The notes under the pieces are model-generated. The model made no database searches. It was not told the origin of the DNA and saw nothing but the letters and a program-made list of their open reading frames with translations. Source: Metellina segmentata (Eukaryota; Arthropoda; Arachnida; Araneae; Tetragnathidae). From it: DNA of 64,000 nucleotides. The translations under genes and the position numbers were made by a program. Location of the stretch: positions 79,463,627 through 79,527,626 of the forward strand of contig OX375878.1 in the NCBI GenBank assembly GCA_947359465.1. Reading direction: 5' to 3'. Positions 13,401-28,400 of this stretch are shown one piece after another (position 1 is the stretch's first letter; each line of letters opens with the position of its first letter).

Positions 13401-16400
13401 TTCTAAACTAGTATTTTTGTTAGTCCTTGGTCTCAATTAAATAAAAATTATATGCCCCGACTTAAGCGATTTTTCTTCGGTCCCATCTATTGCTTAACTT
13501 CAGGAGTGTATTTGTAAACCCAGACTTTTGTATCAAAGGACAAAATAAATTGTTGTACCTTGGTATGTCCAAAGGTACAATCATTTTGTCCCGAGATACA
13601 CTGGTTGCCTTTACAAATAAAACAGTCTAGAAAGTAGTATCAGGTTATGTTTACATTGAAATCGCATCATTATTGAGAATAGAACATATTTTTATGTAAC
13701 TTTACAAACCCTAAAAGATGTAATTATAATCAGTGACAATACAAGAATCAAAATTGCAAATTCCAAAATATTTACTAGAGGACGTATTTCAACTAGTTGT
13801 TTAGCAAACACAACAAACACCTGTAGAGTGACAATCTTTGTGATAAGGTTCTCTGGTGGCAAATGGTAAGCTACAATGTGTTATTTCACTCCTTACTCAA
13901 AAGGAGGCAGCACAATATAAACTGTTTAAAGGTACAACTGTCCCAAGGTGCGGCACCTTCCCCTATAACACGACCTTCTGAGTAACTTTGTAAATTAAAA
14001 TTGTCCTAATACCCTAAATTTTTAAAAAAGCTTATATGCTCTAATTTTTTTAAAACAAGTGCTGTATTTTTAATATTTTATATGTTGCGTAAAAACTAAT
14101 ACAAATGCGTCTTGTGATATGTTAAAGGCTGTGTATTTGTCTAAAAATAGGCCCCACTTTATCGCGATCGGAAAATTAGCTTAAACGATACAGGTTTTTG
14201 TGGGTACTGATTGCATCGTTCTATTTAATTCGAAATTTTTTAAATTATGAACCCACGCGTGTTCTACCTTGAAACTTACAGAAAGTAAAGATAATTAACG
14301 AACCTCTTGACATTCTTTTTAGAAAAAAGAAATATTATTTTTATTATTCAAGGTTAAAAATAAAATCGCACGATCTTAAAAACTAGAAAAGTCACGCAGA
14401 AGATCATGCTATATGTCATAAGAAAGGTTGTGTGTGTACATTTATCTACCAAATAATTATTAATCTAGTCCGATCTAATTAGATCCAGAGATACGGAAGG
14501 GTTAGTAATTCTAAAATCACGAAAAAGCGTCCAATTTTTCAAATTTAAAAATCATATGAAGAAATATTGCAATTAGGAAGCTAAAATTTTCCTGAATTAA
14601 TTAATGTGTTTGAGCAACAAAATCGTCGTTTTAAAAAATCGCATTTATTCGGGTTGTAGGCTGTGTGATTTTACATAGATGAATACATGGGTTCCATATC
14701 CATTTACTTGACGTTATCTATCTTGTGTTTGGCACTTATTGACCTAATATGGCCCCTTGCATCGTAGAACCCAACGAACTCATTTGTTTAGGATCGCTTA
14801 TTTTCTTAATAACTGCAAGACTTAACAGTATTGCCCACGATTATCATATTGCAATTTTTGACAAGACTCTAAGACTTTGAAATATTCAACCAGGGAGAAT
14901 ACATCTGTGATCTGAATTATTTAAGAACGAAGCATAAGACGAACAAATGTGGACCGCTGAATTAGCAGAGCCCGTACTCGTCCCGTTCTTTTCATGAATA
15001 ATGGAAACTATTGGGCTCAGAATCCCATTAATTGGTGCTATTTGAAGAAAAATATTCAATACGAAAACGTAGCTTATGATTAGTTGATGATAAAAATTGG
15101 GCTTTTTCTAAAAAGATAATTCTGCTCACTATAAAGTTATGGCCATGGACTCAATGCCTGTCCAGTGCATAGAACACAACTTCTCGAATCGAGTACGGAA
15201 ATAGATATATCTTGCAAAGAAATAAACTACATTAAAATTAACGAAAACCCATCCCGAATTTAATAACACCAGACAAAGGAATGGTTGAAGTGTGAACAGA
15301 AATTTATGTCTTCCCAATAGAGGTTCCGCTAATAAGCGGAAGTGCAGAGCCAAACTGGTATCTAATTTATGTTGGGAATTTACCAGTTTAAAAATTCGAA
15401 GTCATATATGCACACCAGCTATTTATCGGAGCTCACAGGGGCAGCGCTATCGACTCTCATCCTACTAGATGCCATCCGTCCACCAGTCACGAGTACTTAC
15501 CGGTCTACAAACATAACGTGCACAATAGATCATTTGAACTTGATCTACGATCTTGCCAAGTGAGAAATCCAATGATAAATGCGCAAGATATCTTATTTGA
15601 CTCCTTTACTAGTTAGGAAGTTCTTCCTGAGACAAGACGGAACACTATCTTTGGCTATAAATTCAACTAAAAATTGAACAGCAACTTTACACGAATAAAA
15701 CATAACATGGAAGCACGAACGTAGTGGTGTAGTAGTAGCGAAGCCTGCACTCCTCGAGCGTTAGATTCACAAGTCTATGATATAAGAACTATAATTGATT
15801 GTTCACAAATTACAAATCCAATCTCATGGTCTCTTGACCACCCCAGACCTGCTATTGGTGCCTCATATCAAACCTTTCTTTGGTTCAGTTGTTCAACAGT
15901 GCAATTTGTCACAGAAACCAACCAATGGATCACTTCCTCTAAAGATGTACTTGCACATAAAGGTAAGGTAATGTAAAATCTCCAAATAGTAATCGGATAC
16001 GTCATGCTTGAGCTGCTGTAGAAGGGGAAATTTTATTCACTAGCTCCATAGATGGTTCTAATTTCTTTTCTTCGTGCGTGGATCTCGTTTCCATTGATAA
16101 AATCGATTAACTTGATAGGAAGGAAGAGAAGATGTTGCGAGATTGCTTCTCTTTAAGAAATAACCATTCCTTAATCCTTTTTCTCTTTTGTTTAATTACT
16201 TTTTAAAGAAAACCTCAAACTATGTTTAATCAGTTTTACAATGAGATAGTAAAGGAATTGAGAAAAAAAACTTTACACAGTCTTTTTTCTTCAATGTCAG
16301 CTTGTGGACGTATAAAAAGAATTGTCAGTGCAAACACGTAATGCCAAGAATTTACTTCCCCTACCAAAATGGTCTCGTTTGGCACATATAAGGGTTACCT

Positions 16401-19400
16401 TAAAATGAGTTTCTCCCCGTTTTTGCTCTGTTATCCGTTCATTCTAATTGCTTTTGACCCAACAAGTAACATAAATTCGGAATTCATTCATTGGAATTTA
16501 TTGCCGAAATGGTAACATCTAATACGGAAACAAGATTCCCTTGGCGAGTACAAGGCAATCTTAGAGTTAACACTTGGCACCGTGGGAGGTGTTCCCTCAA
16601 AATACCCACCATGAACTGAGAGGGACATACCTTTCTGTAGGATACATAAGGTTACTCTCACTGACGTGAAGAAACGATGGCAGAACAATATGACATTAAA
16701 ATAATTTTAAAAACATAGTATGACAAGAACATGCGAGTGATATCAAATAATAGAAACAAGAAACGGGGAAGTTCATAAGATTTTTAAACAAGCGGTATTT
16801 TGGGGGACAGGTAAAAGATAACGTCTTCCCTCAAAGTGGGTAATGATCGAATACTTCCAGAACTTGCTGCCAGGAAATTTTGTGATTTGAACGTGAACAA
16901 GTATGGTGCAATCTATTTATTAAGAATTTTAATGAATTATTATTGTTACCTTGGGAATAGGGTAAAGGGCACGAAAAAATTTTCGGCACGTGGAAACAAA
17001 AAGTACTATTTAAAAAAAGGATTGAAGTTAAAACAGAATATGGGCAACTTCTTCCTACATTACGGTGGTATATGCAAATTCTGATAGTTTTGATGATTAT
17101 CTGTCGAGATACTGCAATGTTATATATTATATTCACAAACCATAAGTGTATTCTCGATTTCTATGGCTCACATCGAAACATAATTTTACATGCTTTTGAA
17201 CAAATTCTTTAGGTAAGATATTCCTTTATTTTTTAACTTCCTTCATTTAATGAAATAAAAGTACTAGTATTAGTTAATTAAATATTGATAATAAAATATA
17301 ATAGTAATAATAATAATATGACGTAATTATAAAACAATAATAATGACAGGGTATTTATATTTTCTACAGATGAAATAACTCCCTCATTGCTTACCATATT
17401 CTTTTCCCTCTTGTACTTCATTTCCTTCTTATTACGCAAGCATTTTAACTTATTTGAATTTTATATATTATTTTCATGGTTAACTTGTGGTTAGACTGTT
17501 CGATTGTTATTAGTTGTGGTATTAATAAGGATCAGAGCGTTCCTAAAATATAGGCAGTCCATGTGATAAAACCTCAACTAGCCAACATCTAATCACTTCT
17601 AAATAATATTTGATATTCCGAATTAATTGCCATAAATAATGTCTTTAAATAAAAATTCAAATCAAAATATAAGTGGATTCATAAGTATTACATATCACCC
17701 ATATAGACTACCAAAACTATGGATCCGAAATATTGAATTTAATAGCATCTTTTATATGCTTGCCTTTCTGATAATTTATGGCAATATTGCTGCAATATTT
17801 TTATTTCCAAATAGTCTGTCTTCGTCTATAGCTTTGTTAATTTGTTTTAACTTTACGTTAGCCAACCTAATTGTTTCTTTGACAACGTGGAAGTGCACAC
17901 AACTCAAGAATGACCCTAAGAACGATAAAAAAAATATTTTTTAAAAATTTGTTTAAAGGAACAATCGCTATAAATATTGTAAATATAAGCGAATTCTGGG
18001 TAACTAATAATTATCAAACTTTGTTTCACAAAATAACTGCGTCCTGAATATTTATTTTTTAAGGTATGATTGTTGAGCCGAGTCGACCCCAAGGGCCATT
18101 GATAATAAGCGACGTCAGAGATGATTCTGTTCATTTATCATGGAAACCTCCTTTGGAAGATAATGGAGGACCTATTCAGGGTTATGTCATTGAAGCAAAG
18201 GATGTCCTTCATATGGATGTATGTATATTAGTTTTAACTTCAGATTATTAGAGACACTCAAAATTTTCGCTTATCTGTATCAAAATATCTCATCATTAAA
18301 CTTATCTCTTTAGTAAATCTTAATCAGAGGTATTGTAATTAAAAAATATCATACTGCTGTTCTTAATATAAGAGACGTGATTCTCTAAATTTTGATAAAA
18401 ATAACTTGGATGTAAGAAATTTGTACACATGTAAAATAGGTTCACATGGAATCATAATTATTTTCAGGTTAGAAAAACGTGCTTCTGGTCTGAAGGGCAA
18501 ACTACAAATTTCATAGTCAGAGACCTGGAAACGTCTCACATTTATCAGTTTCGAGTCTATGCTCAAAATGAGGCTGGCCGAAGCGAAGGCTTACTTAATA
18601 AAAGCCTAGTACGAATAAAAGTAAAAAGTAGTAAGTAGAAAAATAATCCTCTCTAACAATGATTTACCCAAGTATTATTATTATTATTTTTTTTTTATTT
18701 TTTATTATTATTATTTTTTTTTTGGGGGGGGAGGGTATGGAGGCTATTCTATTAACCGGGAATGTAATCATTTAACCGTTCATATTCCTGGGATTAATAT
18801 ATATTTCTGATCCCCTATTCATTAAAAAAAACAACAATTTACTAATCCTTGTTATTTGATAACTTTGATCATAAAAACAGCTTAGAGGATCTAGAAACAC
18901 ATAAATTAACAGTTCGATCAACTGTACAGAATTTGGTTTGGTTTTGTACTCATTCCTATCAAGTTCATAATATAGTTTTGCTAAAATAATGTTTACTTCA
19001 TTGAATTTACAGAAAATATTATTTTGCTATGTCTAATATGGACTTAAATATAGCTGTTATTTTATTTGTATATGCAGAAAGTTACAATTTTTAAAGGGGT
19101 CTTATTAATCAAATAGGGGGTTGTAAAAATTTCAGTGGACCCCATCCTCCCATTGAATGCTTTGAAAGCAATTCTATTTTAGAATGGGCACGCTTATTAT
19201 TTCGTATCATTCAATTTGTTGATATCTGACGTAGTGTCCAATGTTTTCTGTATTTAGAAAAGCCACCTAAGCCCTCCAAGCCCTTAGCAGAAGCTAAAGG
19301 TGACGACTCTGTCTTCTTGGAGTGGAGCATTCCGGATGGCTACGAGGGCCTGAATTATGTGATTGAGAGATTCGAGCCGAGGAACAACCTATGGTTTCAG

Positions 19401-22400
19401 TGCAATCGCGAACTGGTGATCCTGACGACATACTTGGTGGTTGGCCTCGCCTCGGAGAGAGAATACCGATTTCGGGTTAGTAGCGAGAATGCACATGGTG
19501 TCAGCGTGCCTAGTGAAGAATCGGATATGATCTGCTTAAAATTGCTTCAAGGTAAACTGTTCTTGGACATATTTCATTGTTTAGTTAGTTTGTTTGAAAG
19601 AAGTGCGATTCATTTTCGAACGAAAACAATAATTTAAAACAATAAATTGATGAATCACATCCTTCACATGAGGATCCCCTAATCTATTTCACCATCGCAG
19701 AGATATCTCCGGGATATGTGAAAGAACTTTGTTTTAGAATGAGCAATCTGTATTGTAGGTTTCAAAAGTTAAATATTTTCTTTGAGTTTACAGTAATAAA
19801 GGTGAGAGTAAGAAGAAGAGAAAATGTTTTACATTTAGAATTTTACATTTACATTAGAATGCTAGTGAATTCATTCATGTACAAAAAAAATTAATTTCAT
19901 GAAGGGGTCTATAATCCAATTTAGAACTGTGGTTTAGAGTGCATATATGTGGTCCTAAGGAGCATTTTGATCGATGGTTCATTCTTTGGCTAGCAAAGAC
20001 CCTTTCAAAGTAATTATTCGAAATGCATACATAAAGTTTGACAATAAATCAATGTAGCGTATTTGATGAGATGCCTTCATGTTTTGTTCTTAAAGTTAAT
20101 CTAGCTATTAATTTTTCAAAATATTTTCGGGAAGTGTTGTGTGTTTCAAAACTTTTTCGTGTGTATGAATGGAACACACACACAAGGTTATCATTATACT
20201 ACGTTTAACTTAGAAAACAAATAAAATCTTAGTTAAATGTTAGTTAGTTATCGCAGTGTCTGGTAAGTACATTGCTAGAATGTTCTTGTTACGACACATG
20301 TTGAAAGTGCAAATATTAATTTGGGCTTTAAGGAAATGATCATACAATTTCTAATTCTAATCAGAGATAAAACTTACTTTTGATAAAAAGAAATTAAATT
20401 TAAAGGAAAGATATAAACTGAATTTGAATTTGTAAGAATCAATTGGGCACCTCCAAAGCTTTAGAACTCATTATAAATGAAATATATTCTTTTATAACCT
20501 TTTTTGTGTATCACTCACACACAAGAAAACTCCTTACGAATCGTCGACCTTGAGCAAAAATTCATTAATTGATAACAAAAATCAATTTTACAATACAGCC
20601 GATTAAAGACTAACTATTCTTATTTTGGTCAAAAATAAATGTTATAAGCCTTTCTAAGATAGTCTTCAAACAGATTACCTAAGATAGCCGAAGATAGTCT
20701 TCAAACAGATTACAATTTCTCATCACCATGGAAATTACCATCTAATGTGTTTCTTTTCTATGCCGACGATATCTATTTCTAGAATTAAAATAGCTAAAAT
20801 CACATATAAACACTAAAATTGAAGGCCGTAAGGTAAATTCTATATGGTATGAAATTTAAGGAAATATGAAGAATATATTGAACTGAAATTAAAAATGAAC
20901 CACGGTCAAAAATAAAAATGAAACAATTAAATTCCATTGTAAACTGATGCAAAAAATTCACATCGCCAGTTTAGAACAGAAGCTTATTAGTGATAAAAAA
21001 ATTACCTTACAACTCTTTTTTTAGGCCAAAAAAAAAACTTTCAACAAATTTGATGTGTTACATTTTTTAAATAGATTGCAATGACAATGTATTAAAAAAC
21101 ATCATGAAAATAAACATATTTTACTATATTAAAAAATATCTGACTATTAATTTCTGATTACATAAACTTTTTTACACATTTTAGCAGGAAATATATCAAT
21201 TTCATTTTTACTTTCGACTGTTGTTTATTTCTAATTTTAAGTTTAAATTGTTTAGCAATGCAATCATAAAAAATGCAGAAAGATTCATTATCAATCTACT
21301 TTGGTTTAATCTCAATTATATCCTAATAGCATCTATACATACAAATTATAAAAAATAACTCAACATATTAGTCTTTTAAACGTCACTGAAACATTTCCAT
21401 TGTTGGTACGAATTTGTGTTATTCACTGAGCAAACGCATTTTATTTTATAACTGTCATAACATAGCTCTAATAATTGTTTTTATTGTATTCATTTTCATT
21501 ACAATTTCGTTAAATTTTATAGGTGAAACCCCTTTGATTACATTGCCTCTGAAAGATTGCTATGCAAAGTCCAATAATTCAATATCTTTCATATGTGAAT
21601 ACTCAGGGACTCCACCAATTCAAGTCGATTGGTATGTGATATAAAATTCAAGTATCGTATTTGTCGATTATCACATTGAACTATATCTTCGTGTAAAACT
21701 ATGTGTTTAATCAAGAATTAATCTTCATATAACCAACATTGCGACATAATATTTTTGGCAAATCGATCATATCTGTAAGTCTTAAATACAGATTCGTTCA
21801 AGTAAGCTATTAACATCGTGCATTCTGAAATGAACATTTGAATCAAGTTTAAAATATATTACTTAATGTTAATGGATGCCCAAAAAATCTATAAATTACA
21901 ACTATCTTTTTTTTTTCAAATCTAAAAGGAATATTTTCTTTTCCCATATTTTTTGTTTTTAGGTTAATAGACCAATAAGTACATAAATGCATCAAACAAA
22001 CTTTGTCTTCGAGAAAAGTTACTCGATCCACTAAGACTGGGCGCACAGTAGCAAGATTGCTTTAAGCAGAATCGTTTTGGATTAAAGCAGAAACGTTTTG
22101 ATTGGAAATGAAAACAAGTTTTTCTTGTCGAAAAGCACTTAGCTTAAAAACTTTTGTACATAATTTGTTCTTCTTGGTCAATCATTCTTAAGCTTGCTTA
22201 ATCTTGCTTTACATCGTACATATAGTCATGATAGATGAGCATGCTGTTCACCATTTAAAAATGCTGCTTCAATCATTTAAAAATATACTTAAGTAAACCT
22301 ATTCTATTTAAAACAGCTAGATGAGTTCGTGTCCATCATAAGCAGAATTTTTGTGCATATCCAATTTTCACTTAAGAATTTTCATCTATCTACCCTATTA

Positions 22401-25400
22401 ACGAGTTTCATAAGCCCTATTAATTTGAAGTGTAATTCCCATAGAGTTACTTAGATATAGTCTTTTACCAATATTATCACCAAAACATTAGTCTGGCAGT
22501 TTTCAGTTTTACTATATTAACCGTATCATTAAAGATCAACAAAAATACCACTCTCAAAATGTTATAATATGGTCATAATAACCTATAAGTGAACATAACA
22601 AGTGAAAAAAATCGTGTGAAGTTATAAGTGGGCAAAACGCTTTCATCTACTTTTTTCATTTAAATAAACATTGGCCTGTGAATTTCTTTATTCCTTAACT
22701 CAAATACTGCAATATATTGGAAGAGGACATTTTATACCCAAATTAATAATTGAATGCAATCATTAGGATAAGGTTGGCCCATTTCCAGAAATTTCGTTCA
22801 TTTATAAAATTAGGAAATACAAGATTGTCCAAAGTTACGCCGAGACCCTGAGAAACAATTATTCACTCCTTCATTCTCTAACGTTTATTAAATGCCTGTA
22901 AAATTAGTCGTACATGCAAAGTTGAATTGGTTAACGGCATATTTAAATTGGAATAAGAGTTATCACTTTTCTTTTTTGATAGAAAAATGTAAAATAATTT
23001 TTTATGTGCTCGGAAATGTTTTAACACCATTTTTACAGTTTCTAAAACTTATTTTGGGTGGTAAATACCTATACATGCTCCCCATATCTATTTATATAAT
23101 CCATTAAACTTAATCGCATCCCTGATGTAAGACATCAAAAGGTGATATTAAATTAACTACTCAAAAGTAGAATATAAGTTTTGAAGATTCTTCCTATTCT
23201 TCAAAATTCCATTCCCAAGCACGTGAAATAAGAAAGCACTTGTTTAAAAATACAAATATCTTTTACAGAATTCGTTCTGATTTCCTTTTGAAAACCATGA
23301 ATTAAAATTGCACATTCAAATTCTAATAAAGGTACACAATTGATAATAACTATGCCATTAAACAGTTTTGTAGAATTTAAATTCATTTTTAGTAAAATAT
23401 TAGAGTGTATTTAGAACGGGATCCAGAATGCATAAAGTATTTGGAAAGAATGGACATAAATAGACATTTTTAAAGAAACGGAGCAGTTACTTACCTTTTC
23501 ATGTATCAGTTCAAATTGATATTTATTATTAGTGACTTAAAATTAACCCCAATGACTTTACTCAAAAATAATTATAAGAGGGTGAAATGTCCCTTTTTAA
23601 ACTGTCCATGCTTACGCATTAAGACGAAATACCTACAGTGGCTCCCAAAAGTGTTTGTACACTTATGAATTTCATTAAAATTCTGCCCTATCCATTAATA
23701 AAAATTAATATTTTGTAATGGGAATTTTTTAATAATATTTATAACTTGTTCTTAACAAAACTAAATAAAATATTTTACAAACAAAGTAAAAAATTTTTTT
23801 TGGAAAATCACTAATCAAAAAGTAACAAAAAGTTACCTCACTAAAGTCTTAGTATAGTTAAAATAATCTGTATTCGTAAATATTGTTATATTTCGGTAAA
23901 TTAGTAGTAAATCCTACAGCATCTACAACAGCTTTTAAATGTCTGGGAATAGAGTTCACAAATAATTTTTGTAAATTATGTAACAATGTTCACTCATTCT
24001 TCAATCATTACAGTCGTGTCTTCGTATTCTAACCTCCAGTTATCTCCAAATGTGTTCTATTGGGTTTAAATCCGGCCACTGATATGGTGTTATCAGAACA
24101 TGTAGACAATTATAGAGACACCAGAGGCGAACGTTGAGGGTCGTGTGCTTTGGAATGCTATCTTGATATAAAACAAAGTTTTTTATCATACACAAATTTT
24201 GGGCAAATAAAGAGCATAATTCATTGTTCCATCATTAAATAACAAATTACCTAGACCTTATGCTGACAATCAAACTCTCGCCATGCTTTACTGTTCCAAC
24301 TAAGTTCTAGAGATTAAGTTCCTCATTTTTTCTTCTCCACATAATTATACGCACATCGGAACCAAAAATGTCAAATTTGCTTTCATCTGCAAATAAGACA
24401 TCCTTCCAATACGTTTCCTGTTATTTATCATTGATTTTGCGAAGGAACGCTTAAGCTTTCTATTTTTCGCACTTACAAAAACGTCTCTACGGACAGAATG
24501 CCCATTTAATTCAGCTGATCTGAGCACTCGTCGAACAGTTTCAGATAAAATTGAAATAGAAAATGTTTGTTAATTTTGCAGAAATTTTTACAGCACTCAA
24601 ATATAGATTTTTTCACAAATTCCTAACTATAAATCTCTGATCACGTTGAGTTAACTTTGCCAAATGACTTCTTCTTACCTTGTTTTTGATCCGATTTTCT
24701 TCTTTATAGCGTTTTATCACATACTGCACCGTTGAATGGGATATGTTTTTACTAATTTAACAACATTCTGAACTGATTTACCTCTACTATGATGAAAAAT
24801 ATTCAATTTTCGAATGCTGTTTGTTGTTTTATTACGACTACGAGCCATTTTTAAATAATAAATGGAATATTACAAAGTAAGCTAGCGAAGATTAAAGCCA
24901 AACGATTTTTGAAATGTCACCACGATGCAAAAATAAAGAAAAGCGATAGACGATAATTTTACTTATGAATTTATCTGAAAATGTTTCGGTGTACGATCAC
25001 TTTTGTGACGCGTCCTTTCTCTGCCTCCTTGGTTTTTTTTCCAGGTTTTTTTTTCTTCCAGTTTTGTAGAACGAAAATGAGTCGATATTTTTTTTAAATG
25101 TTAAAAATTATTCAGAATTACATGGAGATAATATGAAATAATATTGGACTTTATATTCGAATTTAATTCCTGGATAGGACGCTTTTCCACAAATTTTTGA
25201 TTGTACTAACACGTTTTGGAGCCACTGTAGAATGAGCCAACTCCATGATAATATTCAGTGATTGAAATATAACATCACAATATATAGTTTTAAAGGAATA
25301 AAAAAAAACGATAAATTTTAAAAGAACAGTACTCTAAAATATGATTAAGAAATTTAATTGCTTTTTATTTCTCGCAGTTAATATCAACTCTTCTAAAAAT

Positions 25401-28400
25401 TCCAAAAATCTTCTGCTGTGATTTATTTTCTTCGAATTTAATTTTGCACAGACAGCTAGTTAGAATGCTAGAATTATTACGATGTCTATCTCTATTATAT
25501 CAGTCCTTTTGGGAGAGGTATGTACGATATTTTTACTGTGTAATCTCTTAGTAAATATTTTTTTGTGAACATTGTATGTAGTTTGTTAAATGTGAAAGAA
25601 AATTATGAGCTCTGTTTTACGCTACCGACACATTTTCTATATTTATAGGACGCATTTTAATGAATCTTTATAAGGTAAAAATATTTTGATAAGATATTTT
25701 GATAAGGAAAAGTCTTGTGCTTTTGGAGGAGTTTGATATAATTCCTTTGTTAAGTTCACAAATTCGGTTCTTTCCTGATTAGCTAGAAATTAATAAATGT
25801 TTAAAATTAAAGACTTTAGAACAGATAATTGCATCATATATTATAAATTTACTTTAATGTGTGTTAGGTTTATCGGAATTTTTTTTCTGTTTTATCGCCA
25901 ATCAATGCTTAATATAGTTGCTGTATGCTTCCCATGATCCCATTCCCATCTCTTCCAAATCATTATTTGACATGCTTGACCCAAATATCGAGTCTGTATT
26001 TGAAAGTAGTTTTTTTCACTTTAGGATAAAGGACAACATCCGGGTACGTGCGGGATCGGGATCCACCATTACGTCAAACCAGCGACGGTCTGAACTTGAA
26101 TTATCAGAATTTGACTCTGATGACGATGACTGTGTCATTCAGTGCTCTCTCCGAAATGAATTCGGACACATATCTTCGAGTGCCAAAATAAAGCTATTGA
26201 GTGAGTGGTCAGAATATTTTTTAGTTTTGAAACTTATTATAATAATAAAAAGCATACGGTGCATAACTAATTGGCTCCAACTGTGATTTTTTTCGGCCTG
26301 GAAACAAAGATACATATGCAATGCCGTCATATTACAGTTAGAGTTACCCTCAGGCTTTTGTCAGTTTACTCAGCGACAAAAAATGCTTGAGACCAATTGA
26401 ATAACTTAACTATTACCACAAAAAATATGTTGTTACTTCACTATATTCTAATATTATCCGAAAAACGAATTGATTTAATCGATTTAATTGCACGGTTATG
26501 TTTTCATTTTCTTAGAAATTAAATTATTAAAAATATTTTTGAAGCAAATTTCAATTTCTTAGACTTCTACGTGTCGATTTATCGATTCTTGTGAAAATGA
26601 ATGTGCGCGATTGGCAAAATAATGTCCCTTAAATGCTTTTTTAAGCTTCTTGAAACGTACTTTTTATTTTATTAAAGTAAAAGTAAGAATTTATTAAATG
26701 AACCCTTGTTAATACCATCATTAGCAAAATTTAAAGATTTTGATGGGCTAGATATCTCGTCATTAGATTTAAAAAAAACTGACAAGTTTTTGATATCATA
26801 GACTTCCAGTCCTCTTTAATCACTGCATAATCACTTTAACCGATCAATTTTTTATTAAACATTATTACTTATGCTTTTCTCCATGACTTCGTGAGAGCTC
26901 TTCAAATCGAGGGACAGTAAGAAATATAAATATGCGCGCGCATACTCCATATATATTTCATTTAAAGGTTGATGTTGAAGCACTATCATGCTGGAATATG
27001 AAATTTCTCAGCTATCTGCCGCATAGTCACCATATTTTATGTGTAGCTCATGCTGCCATCTGGTCTGTCATAAGGAAGTCAACACACGTAAATTTTAAAA
27101 AATAACATATTATCTTTTGTTACGTGATTGGCACGAGGCGTTCTATAGCTTGGAAATTTCAGACATCGAAAACCCTATAAATAATTTTTAACAACCCTAA
27201 ACATTTTTTAAGTCAACATGACAGATCATAAGTTTTTCGAATGAAAACTAATAAATTTGGTGATAAGACAATAGAGTGATCTGTGTAGAGAGAGTTACAG
27301 CAGATGTCTTCTTTCAGGTCCTCCCGAAATAAGATGCCCATCGTCTTACAAGGAAGGATTGACATACGATGCAGGAGATTCCTTGAGACTCCGAGTCACT
27401 TTCTCAGGAAAGCCTCATCCAAAAGTGACTGTTTATTTTAACGATGAAGAAGTATTCACTGATGGTAGAACAGAATTCGTCACCCAACCAGAAGCAATGG
27501 AAATCCGAATTCAAGATTTATGTGAGAAGGATTCCGGTGTTTACAAATTCATTGCTCAAAATGAACTCGGAAACGATTCACTGTCAGTGGGAGTTAATAT
27601 ATCAGGTTAGTAACCTTTGAGATTCGTGTATTAATATTGGAGATAGGCTTTTGGTTTAACTATATGATGAGCAGTGACAGAATGACTCGAAAGATCAGTC
27701 CGGTAAATATATCCATTTTCTGAAGGATTGAAAATAATGAAATTCTGAAAGTAAAATATGTAAATTTAAACATTTAGATTTCGATTCTTTTAATTACTGA
27801 ATAGCCAATTTTAGTGACTAAAAACTTTAAAAGAAAGCAAGTATATACGCACACACACTTTAAAATTGGAATATTTTCAAAGTTAAAAGGATAAAATTTA
27901 TAGGTAACTTAAGTTAAAAGTTTAAGTAAAAGCGAGAGATACCGGGGAATAACCCAGCACTACTCCAAAATTGGATATCGTACTTAAGAAACTTACTGAA
28001 ATAACTCTTTTTCAATACAAATTAATGTTTTAGGTCCTCCACATCCACCTGATGAAAATCTTGTATTTGAATGTACAGATGAAAATCAAATAATTTTGAG
28101 TTGGAATCTTCCTGTATGTAACGGTGGTAGCGATATCTACAACTATATTGTAGAGAAAAAACAAGTAAGATAACCCATAAACTGTCACAAGTTTATTTTA
28201 ATGAAATATTTTATTTAATTATTTTATGTGACTTACTTTGTGAATCCTTTGAAAATTAAAACAGCAACCACTCTCTTCAGTGAGAATACAATGCCTCTCT
28301 ATGTATCAATACTTAAAATAAAATACATTTCGTAATGTTTTGAGTATTGGTTGACAATAAATATCCCTTTCAACTATCAATTGCAGCAATTCAATTAAAT

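Larger units (their letters stand above)
12175..14100 (+). repeat. Dispersed repeat copy A, interrupted by a TA-flanked element
   Basis: Begins GGGTCATTTCATGTCAAACC and continues to ACAACCTTTCTAATGATGTA, where a 1.6-kb element is inserted. It resumes at 13,966 with TAACACGACCTTCTGAG. Related copies lie at about 14,060-14,640 in reverse and 36,200-36,760 forward. The 3' limit is approximate. Confidence 0.7.

Noticed and set aside
17639..17944. Small membrane protein gene
   Set aside because: Hydrophobic frame in T-rich intron without homology, and composition equal to its surroundings.
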